From: Thermococcus camini
GTDB taxonomy: Archaea; Methanobacteriota_B; Thermococci; Thermococcales; Thermococcaceae
Length of the DNA: 64,000 bases
Direction: 5' to 3'
Assembly (NCBI RefSeq): GCF_904067545.1
Contig: NZ_LR881183.1
Span: 1,926,277 to 1,990,276, forward strand
Position 1 is the first letter of the stretch; each line of letters begins with the position of its first letter. The notes under the pieces are model-generated. The model saw nothing but the letters and a program-made list of their open reading frames with translations. It had not been told where the DNA came from and searched no databases. The translations under genes and the position numbers were made by a program. This document shows, one piece after another, positions 8,786-16,988 of this stretch.

Positions 8786-9456
8786 TTCGGGGCTCCCTCC
8801 ACAATCTTTATTCCGCTCGAAGTTCCAATCCTCGTCGCGCCGGCCTCTATCATCGCCAGTGCCTGCTCGTAGGTCCTTATTCCGCCGGCGGCCTTGACCC
8901 CCATCTCCGGGCCGACGACCCTTCTCATGAGCCTTACGTCCTCAACGGTGGCACCACCAGTTCCAAAGCCGGTGGATGTCTTAACGAAGTCAGCCCCGGC
9001 TTCCTTCGCCAGCTCGCAGGCCTTGACCTTCTCCTCCTCGGTGAGGTAGCACGTCTCGATGATGACCTTGACCTTAGCGCCCCTCTCGTGGGCGACCTTA
9101 ACGACCTCCGCTATGTCGTTTTTCACGTACCCGTAGTCCCCGTCCTTGAGGGCGCCGATGTTTATGACCATGTCCAGCTCATCCGCGCCGTCCTCAAGCG
9201 CTTTCATCGCCTCGAAGACCTTGACCTCGGTTGGCGTTGCCCCGAGCGGGAAGCCTATGACGCTCGCGACCTTGACGTCGGCGCCCTTCTCGCGGAGATA
9301 GTCCCTGGCCAGCTTGACCCGGTAGGGGTTGACGCAGACGGCGTAAAAGCCGTACTCTATCGCCTCATCGCAGAGCTTCTTAATGTCATCGGCGGTAGCG
9401 TAGGGTTTGAGGTTCGTATGGTCAATGTACCTGGCGACATCGATGTGATCCTCCAT
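8782..9456 (-). CDS. deoC: Deoxyribose-phosphate aldolase
   Basis: Class-I aldolase that splits 2-deoxyribose 5-phosphate to glyceraldehyde 3-phosphate and acetaldehyde (nucleoside breakdown). The 224-aa protein is a TIM barrel. Key residues: Asp 95 in [11 protein letters not shown], Schiff-base Lys 159 in FVKTSTGFG, and the second lysine in [13 protein letters not shown] 9456 has GGTGAT 4 nt upstream; TTG, GTG and ATG codons further up overlap that site. It is the first gene of a two-gene unit with the encapsulin-like protein. Confidence 0.95.
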   Translation of the reverse strand: MEDHIDVARYIDHTNLKPYATADDIKKLCDEAIEYGFYAVCVNPYRVKLARDYLREKGADVKVASVIGFPLGATPTEVKVFEAMKALEDGADELDMVINIGALKDGDYGYVKNDIAEVVKVAHERGAKVKVIIETCYLTEEEKVKACELAKEAGADFVKTSTGFGTGGATVEDVRLMRRVVGPEMGVKAAGGIRTYEQALAMIEAGATRIGTSSGIKIVEGAPK

Positions 9457-9625
9457 AACCATCACCAATGACTACTTTCCCTGAAGGTATTTAGGCTTTT
9501 TCTCCTCAAAAATGGGCAAGTCCCCGGAAAATATGCGGACTTTGTTTTGGAATTCCAGCAATCTCCGGCTCCATATCCACAGAACAGAAAGAAACACAGG
9601 TTTTTGAAGAAACTTCAAAGGGATG

Positions 9626-9934
9626 TCATCGGGCCTCCAGCTTTTCAAGCACACGGAGAAACCTCTCCGCAACCCCCTCCTCGCCGAACACAGGCGTTTC
9701 CTCCCCATCCAGGATTTTACAGAGGACCTCCACCGCGCTGTCCCAGCTCTCCTCAAGGCTCTTTCCCCTCGGAATCGGGTTCCTGAGAACGTGCCATCTC
9801 CCCGTTGGGGGGTCGTAGAACAGCACCCTGGGGATGTAGTCCAGGTCCATGAACGTGTTGTCCAGGCTGAGCTCTATTCGAAAGCCATCGACTTCGACGA
9901 AGCCGTCCTCGCGCAGCAGTTTCTTCCAGTCCAT
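9626..9934 (-). CDS. Small hypothetical protein, leaderless
   Basis: A 102-aa acidic, soluble protein (MDWKKLLREDGFVEVDG…VAERFLRVLEKLEAR) with a predicted beta N-terminal half and helical C-terminal half. There is no Shine-Dalgarno; a TATA box (CTTTTAAAC on the minus strand, ~9955-9964) sits at the distance that puts transcription start at the ATG, so the mRNA is probably leaderless. No family recognised. Confidence 0.55.
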   Translation of the reverse strand: MDWKKLLREDGFVEVDGFRIELSLDNTFMDLDYIPRVLFYDPPTGRWHVLRNPIPRGKSLEESWDSAVEVLCKILDGEETPVFGEEGVAERFLRVLEKLEAR

Positions 9935-9964
9935 GGGGAAAAGTTGGAGGGGGAGTTTAAAAGT

Positions 9965-11180
9965 TCACCTCCTCCCCGCGAGGGCACCCAGCAGCGCCAG
10001 CAGAATCACTATCCCTGGCCCGCATACTTCTCCACCAGTTGAACCGGACGTCGTGGTAGGATTTGCCGAAGGGGGCTTAGTTAGTGTCGGTCCGACGTAG
10101 GCCGTGCCGTTGGGAAGCTCGTACTCCCTCACTACCTGGGAGGTGCATCTGATGAGTTTTGGATCCCTGCTCCCCAGGTAGGGAACCCACGAGAAGGTTC
10201 CGTTTTTGGTCTCGTACCAGCCTATGTTGGAGTTGTGCCCCGCGTTTCCCCACTCCGCAGCCCGGAGAACGCCCTCAACGTCCGATTCGTCCATCCAAAG
10301 GACACCGGTCTCAATCAGCCACTCGAGCTCGGCCTTTATTGCCTCGGAAGCGTTAACTTCAGAGGGGTCTATGGCGGGAGAAAGCCGGGTTACGGCAGTC
10401 TTGACCAGCGTAAGCGGTGAGTTGCAAGATACTCCAAAAGCACCGAGGAAGTCCTTTAGAGCTGCGTTTATCTCGCCGTCGGACTTGTTCACCCCCTCAA
10501 CCCTGAGCTCAAAGTACCCCGCGCGGATCACCCTGGATGGATCAACCCCATGCTCCCTCAGGCACTTCTCAAAGGCCGGGTTCGGCTTCCAGGTGCAGAG
10601 GCCGTCCACACAGCCGCAGCTCGTCAGTGAGAGGCAGTCGTACCATGGCCTGTAAACGCAGGGGGTGACTATCTTTGACGCCTCCTCTCTGGGAGCACAG
10701 ACCTCACCGGAGCAGCCGCCGGTGGCACAATCCCCATCTGAGGTGCATTCGCCACCCCTAACCGGTAGGAGGGTTATCGTAACCCCCTCTCTCAAAGGTC
10801 GTGTTGTCCGAGATGCTCCATCCGTCCTCCTTGAGCCTTTCGAGGGCATCCGGAGTGACGAGGAGGGAGACGTTTAATGACCCCATCGAGACGTCCTCGG
10901 TCTTCCACTCGACCGGTATCTGAACCCTGAGGTGGGGGCCGTCGCTCCCGTTCCAGAGTCTGACGTAGAGCCTCCTATCGTAGTGGGAGCGGAAGATGAA
11001 GGTGCCATTCTCAATCAGCGCGTTGTGAAGGGCATGGAATGGTGGATAGGGCTTATAAATTATTCCTGGCTTGTTCAACACCACCTCGACGGCGTACGTG
11101 TCGGCGGGACTCATACATGCCTTAACAACCGGAGTCAGGGTAAACATAATGAGGACTATGAGCGCCGCGAGCCTCTTCAT
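9965..11180 (-). pseudogene. CGP-CTERM surface protein with cysteine cluster, split by a frameshift
   Basis: Two overlapping reading frames form one gene. The first (11180 to ~10760) has the signal peptide ([20 protein letters not shown]). The second (to 9965) holds a cysteine-rich module (GGEC, DGDC, GGCSGEVC, SCGCVDGLC), a Thr-rich linker and the archaeal sorting tail CGPGIVILLALLGALAGRR. Removing one G from the G5 run at 10787-10783 joins them smoothly as TTFERGVTITLLPVRGGEC. A GGTGGG site precedes the ATG and TATATATT lies near 11210. The cysteine module is the type named 'eight-cysteine-cluster'. Either a real frameshift, a programmed one, or a sequencing error at the homopolymer. Confidence 0.8.
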
Positions 11181-11295
11181 TTTCCCACCGGATGGTTTAG
11201 GGCGCCAAAATATATACGCCTGTCCATCGCTTCAACTCCGCTCGAAGCTAAAACCTTTATATGCCCTGCCGGGAATATCACCCGAGGTGATTGAG

Positions 11296-12588
11296 ATGGA
11301 GAACCCCTTTGAGATAACCGGAGTCGTCGCCAGGGAGATACTCGACAGCAGGGGAAACCCGACGGTTGAGGTCGAAGTCTACACCCCGATAAGCATGGGA
11401 AGAGCGGCCGTTCCGAGCGGAGCCTCAACAGGAACGCACGAGGCCCTGGAGCTCCGCGACGGCGGAAAGCGCTACCACGGGAAAGGCGTTAGAAGGGCCG
11501 TTGAGAACGTCAACAAGATAATTGCCCCGGAAATCATCGGAATGGACGTCACCTGGCAGAGGGACATAGACAGCCTCATGCTCGAGCTCGACGGAACGGA
11601 GAACAAGAGCAACCTTGGAGCCAACGCCATTCTGGGCGTCTCCCTTGCCGTTGCCAAGGCAGCAGCGAACGCCCTCGGACTTCCGCTCTACCAGTACATA
11701 GGCGGAACCAACGCCTACGTCATGCCCGTTCCGATGAGCAACGTCATCAACGGCGGCGTTCACGCCGGCAACGAGCTCGACTTCCAGGAGTTCATGATAA
11801 TGCCCGTTGGGGCCAGCTCCTTCAGGGAAGGCATCATGTGGGTCAGCGAGACCTACCACGTCCTCAAGAAGGTCATAGCGGAGAAGTACGGAAAGAACGC
11901 GGTCAACGTCGGTGATGAGGGCGGCTTCGCCCCACCGATGAAGGAAGCCACCGAGCCGCTCGAGGTTCTCATAAAGGCCATCGAGGAAGCCGGTTACAAG
12001 CCGGGCGACGAGATAGCCTTCGCCCTTGATGCCGCTTCCAGCGAGTTCTTCCACCCGGACAAGGGCAGGTACGTCGTCGGTGGAAAGGAATACGACCGCG
12101 GGGAGCTCCTCGAACTCTACCGCGAGCTCGTCTCAACCTACCCGATAGTCTCCATCGAGGACCCGTTCCACGAGGAGGACTGGGAAGGCTTCGCTATGAT
12201 AACCAGGGAGCTCGGTGGCAGGATACAGATAGTAGGAGATGACCTCTTCGTCACCAACCCGAAGAGGATAAGGAAGGGCATCGAGATGGGTGCCGCCAAC
12301 GCTCTGCTCCTCAAGGTGAACCAGATTGGAACGCTGAGCGAGGCTATCGATGCCGCATACACGGCTTTTAGAGCAGGCTACGGCGTCGTCGTCTCCCACC
12401 GCTCCGGAGAGACCGAGGATTCAACCATAGCCGACCTTGCAGTGGCCCTCAACGCCGGCCAGATCAAGACCGGTGCTCCGGCGAGAAGCGACAGGAACGC
12501 CAAGTACAACCAGCTCATACGCATAGAGGAGGAGCTTGAGGGAATAGCCCTCTACCCCGGCAGGAAGTTCAGGAACCCCTTCCTCTGA
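11296..12588 (+). CDS. eno: Enolase (phosphopyruvate hydratase)
   Basis: Glycolysis/gluconeogenesis enzyme interconverting 2-phosphoglycerate and phosphoenolpyruvate. At 430 aa it has the full family pattern: [17 protein letters not shown], the [15 protein letters not shown] loop, [10 protein letters not shown], metal ligands in [23 protein letters not shown] and [10 protein letters not shown], the catalytic lysine in [13 protein letters not shown], and the C-terminal [19 protein letters not shown] signature. The true start is ATG 11296, after GAGGTGAT. The TATA box (CTTTATATG) is at 11255-11263; the longer frame upstream is only antisense to the CGP-CTERM gene. Confidence 0.97.
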   Translation: MENPFEITGVVAREILDSRGNPTVEVEVYTPISMGRAAVPSGASTGTHEALELRDGGKRYHGKGVRRAVENVNKIIAPEIIGMDVTWQRDIDSLMLELDGTENKSNLGANAILGVSLAVAKAAANALGLPLYQYIGGTNAYVMPVPMSNVINGGVHAGNELDFQEFMIMPVGASSFREGIMWVSETYHVLKKVIAEKYGKNAVNVGDEGGFAPPMKEATEPLEVLIKAIEEAGYKPGDEIAFALDAASSEFFHPDKGRYVVGGKEYDRGELLELYRELVSTYPIVSIEDPFHEEDWEGFAMITRELGGRIQIVGDDLFVTNPKRIRKGIEMGAANALLLKVNQIGTLSEAIDAAYTAFRAGYGVVVSHRSGETEDSTIADLAVALNAGQIKTGAPARSDRNAKYNQLIRIEEELEGIALYPGRKFRNPFL

Positions 12589-12624
12589 TTCCTTTTCCTT
12601 AATTTTGGAATTTTGGTGGAGCCG

Positions 12625-13290
12625 ATGGAGTTTGACCTCGAGAAGCTCATAAAGCCCAGACCGCTCCTCATTCTGGCCGAGTTATTTCTTCTCCTGGCGG
12701 TTCTGGCTTCCAGATTCTACAACGTCTCGATAGCCTTCCTCGGAGCCTCGACGGTCATCTACTATGTAGGCATGACCGAGCTCGTGGGGGAAAGGCTCGG
12801 AAGGTGGGCGGTGAAGCGCTTCACCCTGGCGTATCTCCTGAGGGCCTTTTCCTGGGTTCTCATGCTCGCATCGGCAGTCTACACCTACTCAGCCGTGATA
12901 GATAACATCTTCCCATTTGGCCCAAGGGAGTTCGCGATAACGTCGGTTGTGGCGCTCGTGGGAGCTGGGATAAACTACCTCGCGGTAGGGATAAGGAACA
13001 GCGTTCTATGGAAGATTGAGGGGCTGAGAATGAGCCTCTGGATGTCGAGGCTGAACTCGATCGTTCTGTTCCTCATGGTGGCGATCCCGCTCCTGCCAGC
13101 GCTCGCCAACGCTGGAGGGATGACCTGGCCCTTGGCGGTTCTAGCGGCTCCCATAATTGGTTCCTTCACTGTTCTTGCGATACTAGGCAAGCTGTTTTAC
13201 CTCAGGTTCCTCCTAACCTTCGAGGAAACAGAAACGTCCAGTCAGGGTTTTAAGCGGGAGGGCGGACTCCCACGGTGGGAGGGAAATTGA
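12625..13290 (+). CDS. Uncharacterised multi-pass membrane protein
   Basis: A 221-aa protein with about six hydrophobic helices (residues ~12-50, 68-95, 105-125, 147-170, 172-195). There are no obvious catalytic motifs. ATG 12625 is 5 nt after GGTGGAG. It follows enolase by 36 bp across a T-rich stretch and ends directly before the truncated radical-SAM copy. Family not recognised. Confidence 0.6.
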   Translation: MEFDLEKLIKPRPLLILAELFLLLAVLASRFYNVSIAFLGASTVIYYVGMTELVGERLGRWAVKRFTLAYLLRAFSWVLMLASAVYTYSAVIDNIFPFGPREFAITSVVALVGAGINYLAVGIRNSVLWKIEGLRMSLWMSRLNSIVLFLMVAIPLLPALANAGGMTWPLAVLAAPIIGSFTVLAILGKLFYLRFLLTFEETETSSQGFKREGGLPRWEGN

Positions 13291-13509
13291 ATGGTAGAAC
13301 GAAAAAAGCTCAAAATCTACATCCCGGGCATCAAATTCCCCTCGCAGGACCGGGGGGTTTCACCCCGCACGTCCTTGCCAACCCCCTCCCCCCGAACGTG
13401 GGGCTTCGCCCCACATAAGCCGGGAAACTACGTTTCCCAGACCCTTCCTCCTCTTTTAAATACCGGAGGGGGCAAAGCCCCCTACAACCCCCTTTCTGAG
13501 GTGAGTTAA
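13291..13509 (+). pseudogene. Truncated duplicate of the radical-SAM gene start, interrupted by a hairpin cluster
   Basis: The first 17-18 codons (MVERKKLKIYIPGIKFPS) copy the start of the next gene (MKKLKIYIPGVKFPS). After that the frame enters four inverted repeats and ends at TAA 13507-13509, in phase with and directly before ATG 13510. Nearly all differences between the two copies are at third codon positions, as if both had once been under protein-level selection. It is unlikely to encode a functional product. Confidence 0.55.
13352..13482 (+). repeat. Cluster of four perfect short hairpins with 3-nt loops
   Basis: Four stems in a row: GGGGT-TTC-ACCCC (13354-13366), GTGGGGC-TTC-GCCCCAC (13398-13414), GGGAAAC-TAC-GTTTCCC (13422-13438) and GGGGGC-AAA-GCCCCC (13468-13482). 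All have 3-nt loops, and GC-rich stems dominate. A TATA-like CTTTTAAATACC (13453-13464) lies between the last two and could drive the radical-SAM gene. Confidence 0.6.
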
Positions 13510-14337
13510 ATGAAAAAGCTCAAAATTTACATTCCGGGCGTTAAGTTTCCCTCTATCTCGCTCACGGGCAACTACTGCGCGCTGAACTGCGCCCACTGCG
13601 GAAGGCACTACCTCGAGGGTATGAGAACACCCACCAGAAAGAATCTGGTTGACTATTGCCTCAGTCTGGAGAGGGAGGGCTACACCGGCTGTCTCCTCAG
13701 CGGCGGAATGGATTCGAGGCTCAAGGTGCCCCTGGATAGGTACGCTGACGAACTGGGGGAGATAAAGCGAAGAACGAGCCTCAAGCTCAACGCCCACGTC
13801 GGGTTCATAGACGAGAGCGATCTGGAGTGGGTCAAATACGTGGATGTCGTTTCTCTCGACTTCGTGGGCGATGACGACGTGATAAAGAGGGTCTACAAAA
13901 TAGACAGAACCGTGAAGGACTACCTCAGAATCCTCGACCTGCTCACGGAAGCCGGGGTAAAAGTGGCCCCCCATATAACCATAGGCCTTGACTTCGGCAG
14001 AGTCGGCTGGGAGTTCAATGCCATAGACATGCTCGTCGAGTACCCCATAGACGTCCTCGTTTTAGATGTTCTCATCCCGACAAAGGGGACGGAGATGGAA
14101 AACGTTCCGAAGCCGAGCGTTGAGGAGAGCCTGAAGGTTGTGAAATACGCCAGGGAGAAGTTTGGTGGTGAGCTGAGCATAGGCTGTATGAGGCCCCTGG
14201 GACGGTGGAGGCTGGAGTTCGACAGGGGGGCGGTTTTGGCCGGCATCGACAGGCTGACAAACCCTCCCAGAAAAGTCATCGAATGGGCAAAGAGCGTGAG
14301 GGAGGTGGAGATAATCTACGAGTGCTGTGTGATGTAG
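13510..14337 (+). CDS. lipS1: Radical SAM protein, probable lipoyl synthase subunit LipS1
   Basis: A 275-aa radical-SAM enzyme. GNYCALNCAHC (CX3CX2C) near residue 22 binds the [4Fe-4S] cluster; a glycine-rich SAM-binding segment (CLLSGGMDSR) follows; the C-terminus ends in ECCVM, a possible extra cluster ligand set. It resembles biotin/lipoyl synthase-like archaeal proteins. In T. kodakarensis lipoyl synthase is made of two radical-SAM proteins (LipS1/LipS2), and I recall LipS1 (TK2109) lying a few genes after enolase, as here. The name rests on that synteny and on the motif. GAGGTGAG precedes the ATG. Confidence 0.6.
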   Translation: MKKLKIYIPGVKFPSISLTGNYCALNCAHCGRHYLEGMRTPTRKNLVDYCLSLEREGYTGCLLSGGMDSRLKVPLDRYADELGEIKRRTSLKLNAHVGFIDESDLEWVKYVDVVSLDFVGDDDVIKRVYKIDRTVKDYLRILDLLTEAGVKVAPHITIGLDFGRVGWEFNAIDMLVEYPIDVLVLDVLIPTKGTEMENVPKPSVEESLKVVKYAREKFGGELSIGCMRPLGRWRLEFDRGAVLAGIDRLTNPPRKVIEWAKSVREVEIIYECCVM

Positions 14338-14396
14338 GGCTCACCATTCCTCGCATCATCATAAATCAGAAAGGAGAACGCCGATCATCGCCCTAG

Positions 14397-14849
14397 CTAA
14401 AGCTCCTCCTTGACGGTCACGAATGACACCATCGTAACCGTCTGGCCAACCCCTTTTATCTCCCTTAACCGATCCACGACTATCCTTCCAACGGCCTCCG
14501 AGCTCGGGGCGCGCACCTTTATGAGGAGGTCCCACTCACCGGCTATTATGTGGACTTCGTAAACTCCCTCAAGGGCCGCTATCCTCTCAGCCACTTCCCT
14601 CTGGCTCAGGCCGGAGTCAGGTTCGTAGCGGGCGAGGATGAAGGCAGTGGTCCCGAGGTCGAGCTTTTTGTAGTCAGGCTTGACGGTGAATTTCTCGATG
14701 ACGCCATCCTCGACCAGCTTTTTGATGCGGTAGTGAACGGTGGTTCGGGGTATGCCGAGCTTCTTGCTGAGCGAGGCTATGTTCTCCCTTGCGTTCTCCT
14801 TGAGCTCCTTCAACAGCCTCAAATCGGTGGCATCAAGAGTGTTTGCCAT
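14397..14849 (-). CDS. Lrp/AsnC-family transcriptional regulator
   Basis: A 150-aa feast/famine regulator. The N-terminal winged HTH (LDATDLRLLKELKENAR…SLSKKLGIPRTTVHYRIKKLVEDGVIEKF) is followed by the RAM ligand-binding domain (GVYEVHIIAGEWDLLIKVRA). ATG 14849 follows AGGGGG at good spacing; the ORF's upstream ATG 14867 lies before that site. It is transcribed away from the radical-SAM gene. The ligand, probably an amino acid, is unknown. Confidence 0.9.
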   Translation of the reverse strand: MANTLDATDLRLLKELKENARENIASLSKKLGIPRTTVHYRIKKLVEDGVIEKFTVKPDYKKLDLGTTAFILARYEPDSGLSQREVAERIAALEGVYEVHIIAGEWDLLIKVRAPSSEAVGRIVVDRLREIKGVGQTVTMVSFVTVKEEL

Positions 14850-14904
14850 CGCAACCCCCTTCGTCATTCATTCAATTATTACTGTTAACTTTGGAACATC
14901 GGGC

Positions 14905-15459
14905 TTATTTAAGGTTTTCCTTTAGCCACTCTGAGAAGGCTTTTAAAGCCCTTCCACGATGTGATATACTGTTCTTCTCATCCGTTGTCATTTCGGCAAA
15001 AGTTCTGTCAAATCCCTGAGGCATGAATATCGGGTCAAAGCCGAAGCCGCCGGTCCCGCGCTTCTCCCCGGTTATCTCCCCATCGACGCGGCCCGTGAAC
15101 AGGTGAACCTCACCGTCCCAGTAGGCTATCACGCTCCTGAAGTGCGCTTTTCTGTCATCAACACCCGCCATAAGCCTTAGGATACCGTCTATCCCCAGGG
15201 TCCTGTAAACGTAGGCCGAGTAAACACCCGGAAAGCCGTTGAGGGCGTCAATGAACAGCCCGGAATCATCTAAGAAGAACGGGCCGTCTATCCTCTCCGC
15301 GAGCCATCTGAGGCCGTACTCTGCAACCTCTTCAAGCGTATCCGCCTGTATCTCCGGGTATTCGAACCGAAGCTGGTAAACCTCAACGCCGAGGGGCTCG
15401 AAGTACTTCCTAGCCTCCTCAACCTTTCCGGGGTTAGAAGTGATGAAAGCCAGCCTCAT
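14905..15459 (-). CDS. rdgB: XTP/dITP diphosphatase (HAM1/RdgB)
   Basis: House-cleaning enzyme that hydrolyses non-canonical purine NTPs (ITP, dITP, XTP) to NMP and PPi. The 184-aa protein shows all signatures: [11 protein letters not shown] at the N-terminus, [32 protein letters not shown] and the C-terminal [18 protein letters not shown] lies 1-8 nt before the ATG. Confidence 0.93.
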   Translation of the reverse strand: MRLAFITSNPGKVEEARKYFEPLGVEVYQLRFEYPEIQADTLEEVAEYGLRWLAERIDGPFFLDDSGLFIDALNGFPGVYSAYVYRTLGIDGILRLMAGVDDRKAHFRSVIAYWDGEVHLFTGRVDGEITGEKRGTGGFGFDPIFMPQGFDRTFAEMTTDEKNSISHRGRALKAFSEWLKENLK

Positions 15460-15510
15460 ACCATCACCAAAGGAGAAGAGGGGAGGCGGGTAAAAAAGGT
15501 TGCCGGTTCT

Positions 15511-15999
15511 TCAGTCGATCCGGTAGCCAATCTTCTCCACGAGCTCCCTGCGCTCCCTCTTGAGCTCCTCGTCCTCTATCCTGTTGGCGGCCTTGCCGTC
15601 CACGACTCCCAGGACACTCCGTCCCAGGTCCGTCTCGGCGACTATAACCTGGAGGGGGTTCTCGCTGGCCCCATAGACCATCACCACCGCGGGGTGGTTC
15701 TTGACGGCGTTGAGGACGTTTATCGGGAAGGCGTTCTTCATAAGTATCACGAAGACGTGGCCGGCACCGATCTTAAGGGCGTTCTTGGCTGCCAGCTTCT
15801 CCAGCTCCTCGTCGTTGCCGCTGAAGCGCGTCAGTTGCGGCTTGGCCTCGTTCATCGCAATCCCAAACTTTATGCCCGGAACCGTCGTCAGAAGAGTCTT
15901 GGCGAGGTCATCCACGGTGAATATGGAGAAGTTGCCCTGTCCGATTATGGCCTCTACGCCCTCTGGCTTTTCGATGTCAACGACCTCTATCTTTACCAT
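15511..15999 (-). CDS. DUF355 / adenosine-specific kinase family
   Basis: A 162-aa protein (MVKIEVVDIEKPEG…). The pattern GQGNFSIFTVDDLAKTL, PGIKFGIAMNEAKPQLTRFSGND and GAGHVFVILMKNAFPINVLNAVKNHPAVVMVYGASENPLQVIVAET (broken across lines by family motif) is that of DUF355, which is annotated 'adenosine-specific kinase' from a crystal complex. The activity in vivo is not established. ATG 15999 is well placed after GGTGGTGA; an upstream GTG overlaps it. Confidence 0.85.
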   Translation of the reverse strand: MVKIEVVDIEKPEGVEAIIGQGNFSIFTVDDLAKTLLTTVPGIKFGIAMNEAKPQLTRFSGNDEELEKLAAKNALKIGAGHVFVILMKNAFPINVLNAVKNHPAVVMVYGASENPLQVIVAETDLGRSVLGVVDGKAANRIEDEELKRERRELVEKIGYRID

Positions 16000-16023
16000 G
16001 GTCACCACCGGAAGGATTTAATA

Positions 16024-16054
16024 TCCCGACCGATATAACTTTTTCCCGTCCGAT
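16024..16054 (+). promoter_or_regulatory. Direct repeats bracketing a TATA box
   Basis: TCCCGACCGAT (16024-16034) and TCCCGTCCGAT (16044-16054) are direct repeats 20 bp apart, two helical turns. They bracket a TATA-like GATATAACTTTT, in front of a gene for an HTH regulator. This layout fits a self-regulation site. Confidence 0.45.
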
Positions 16055-16070
16055 GAAATGGTGAGGTAAA

Positions 16071-16988
16071 ATGACCGAACCGGTCATGTCCGAGCTGGAG
16101 TTCCTGGTTGAAATCTTTAAGAAGTACCCACTGGATAGCTTAAAGAAGATAGCCGAGAGTGAGGGAATAGACTACTACCGGCTCAAGAGACTCTACGACA
16201 AGTATTACGGGAAGTATATAACCGTCAGTGCCGTGTACAACATCAAAGTGATAGGGCTCCGAAGTTATCTGGCGTTCCTGAGTGTCCCATCAGACAGGAT
16301 ATTTGAAGTGGGCTATAGAATGACCCAAAATCCTTTTGTGGCCTTTGTGAACCCGATGTTTGGATTCAAGAACGGGCTGGCACCAATACTCCACATTCCA
16401 GACGACCAGAGGGACAGGATAGACGAAATGCTGTCAAAATACTCCGACGACTACGAGTACTACGAGGTCCGGGCATATCCATACCGGGGGGATGACAGCT
16501 TTGGGGAGTGGACCCTAAGCCACGACTATGCCATACTCATGGACATCCTGAACGTGGACGCCAGAACCCCAATAACCAGGATAGCACAGAAACTTGGAAA
16601 GAGCCGTCCCACCGTGAAGTTCATGATAAACCGGCTTAGGAGCATGGATATCATACTGGGGTTCGAGCCCATACTGGAGAACAACGTCCATGACCGAAGC
16701 GTCCTGGGGATAACGAAAACGCTGGACGAGGCAGTGCTGGAAAGGTTCAAAGAACACGAAATCACCGTTGGGGTGCTCCCAGGAACGGGATATATCCTCG
16801 AATGGTTCTTCTCCTCGAAGGAGGATCTGGGAACGAAGATACTTGAGTTCAGCAACTACGTGGATAAGATAGTGATCCACTATTTTGACTCAACCTTCAA
16901 GGAAATGAATGATAAAAACGGAGAAACCAGGTTCGCCCGAATGGTTAAAAAGGACGGAAGCGGGTATCGCTCAATACTGGACTTCTAG
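16071..16988 (+). CDS. Transcriptional regulator with two helix-turn-helix segments
   Basis: A 305-aa protein. An N-terminal HTH (LDSLKKIAESEGIDYYRLKRLYDKYYG) and a central AsnC-like winged HTH (ARTPITRIAQKLGKSRPTVKFMINRLRSMDII) enclose a domain that may bind a ligand. The C-terminal third is alpha/beta. GGTGAGG precedes the ATG by 4 nt. It converges with the SPASM protein gene, overlapping it by 4 bp. Targets unknown. Confidence 0.7.
   Translation: MTEPVMSELEFLVEIFKKYPLDSLKKIAESEGIDYYRLKRLYDKYYGKYITVSAVYNIKVIGLRSYLAFLSVPSDRIFEVGYRMTQNPFVAFVNPMFGFKNGLAPILHIPDDQRDRIDEMLSKYSDDYEYYEVRAYPYRGDDSFGEWTLSHDYAILMDILNVDARTPITRIAQKLGKSRPTVKFMINRLRSMDIILGFEPILENNVHDRSVLGITKTLDEAVLERFKEHEITVGVLPGTGYILEWFFSSKEDLGTKILEFSNYVDKIVIHYFDSTFKEMNDKNGETRFARMVKKDGSGYRSILDF

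Noticed and set aside
13291-13509. A 72-aa protein
   Set aside because: Only its first 18 codons resemble protein; the rest is hairpin sequence, so it is listed as a truncated copy.
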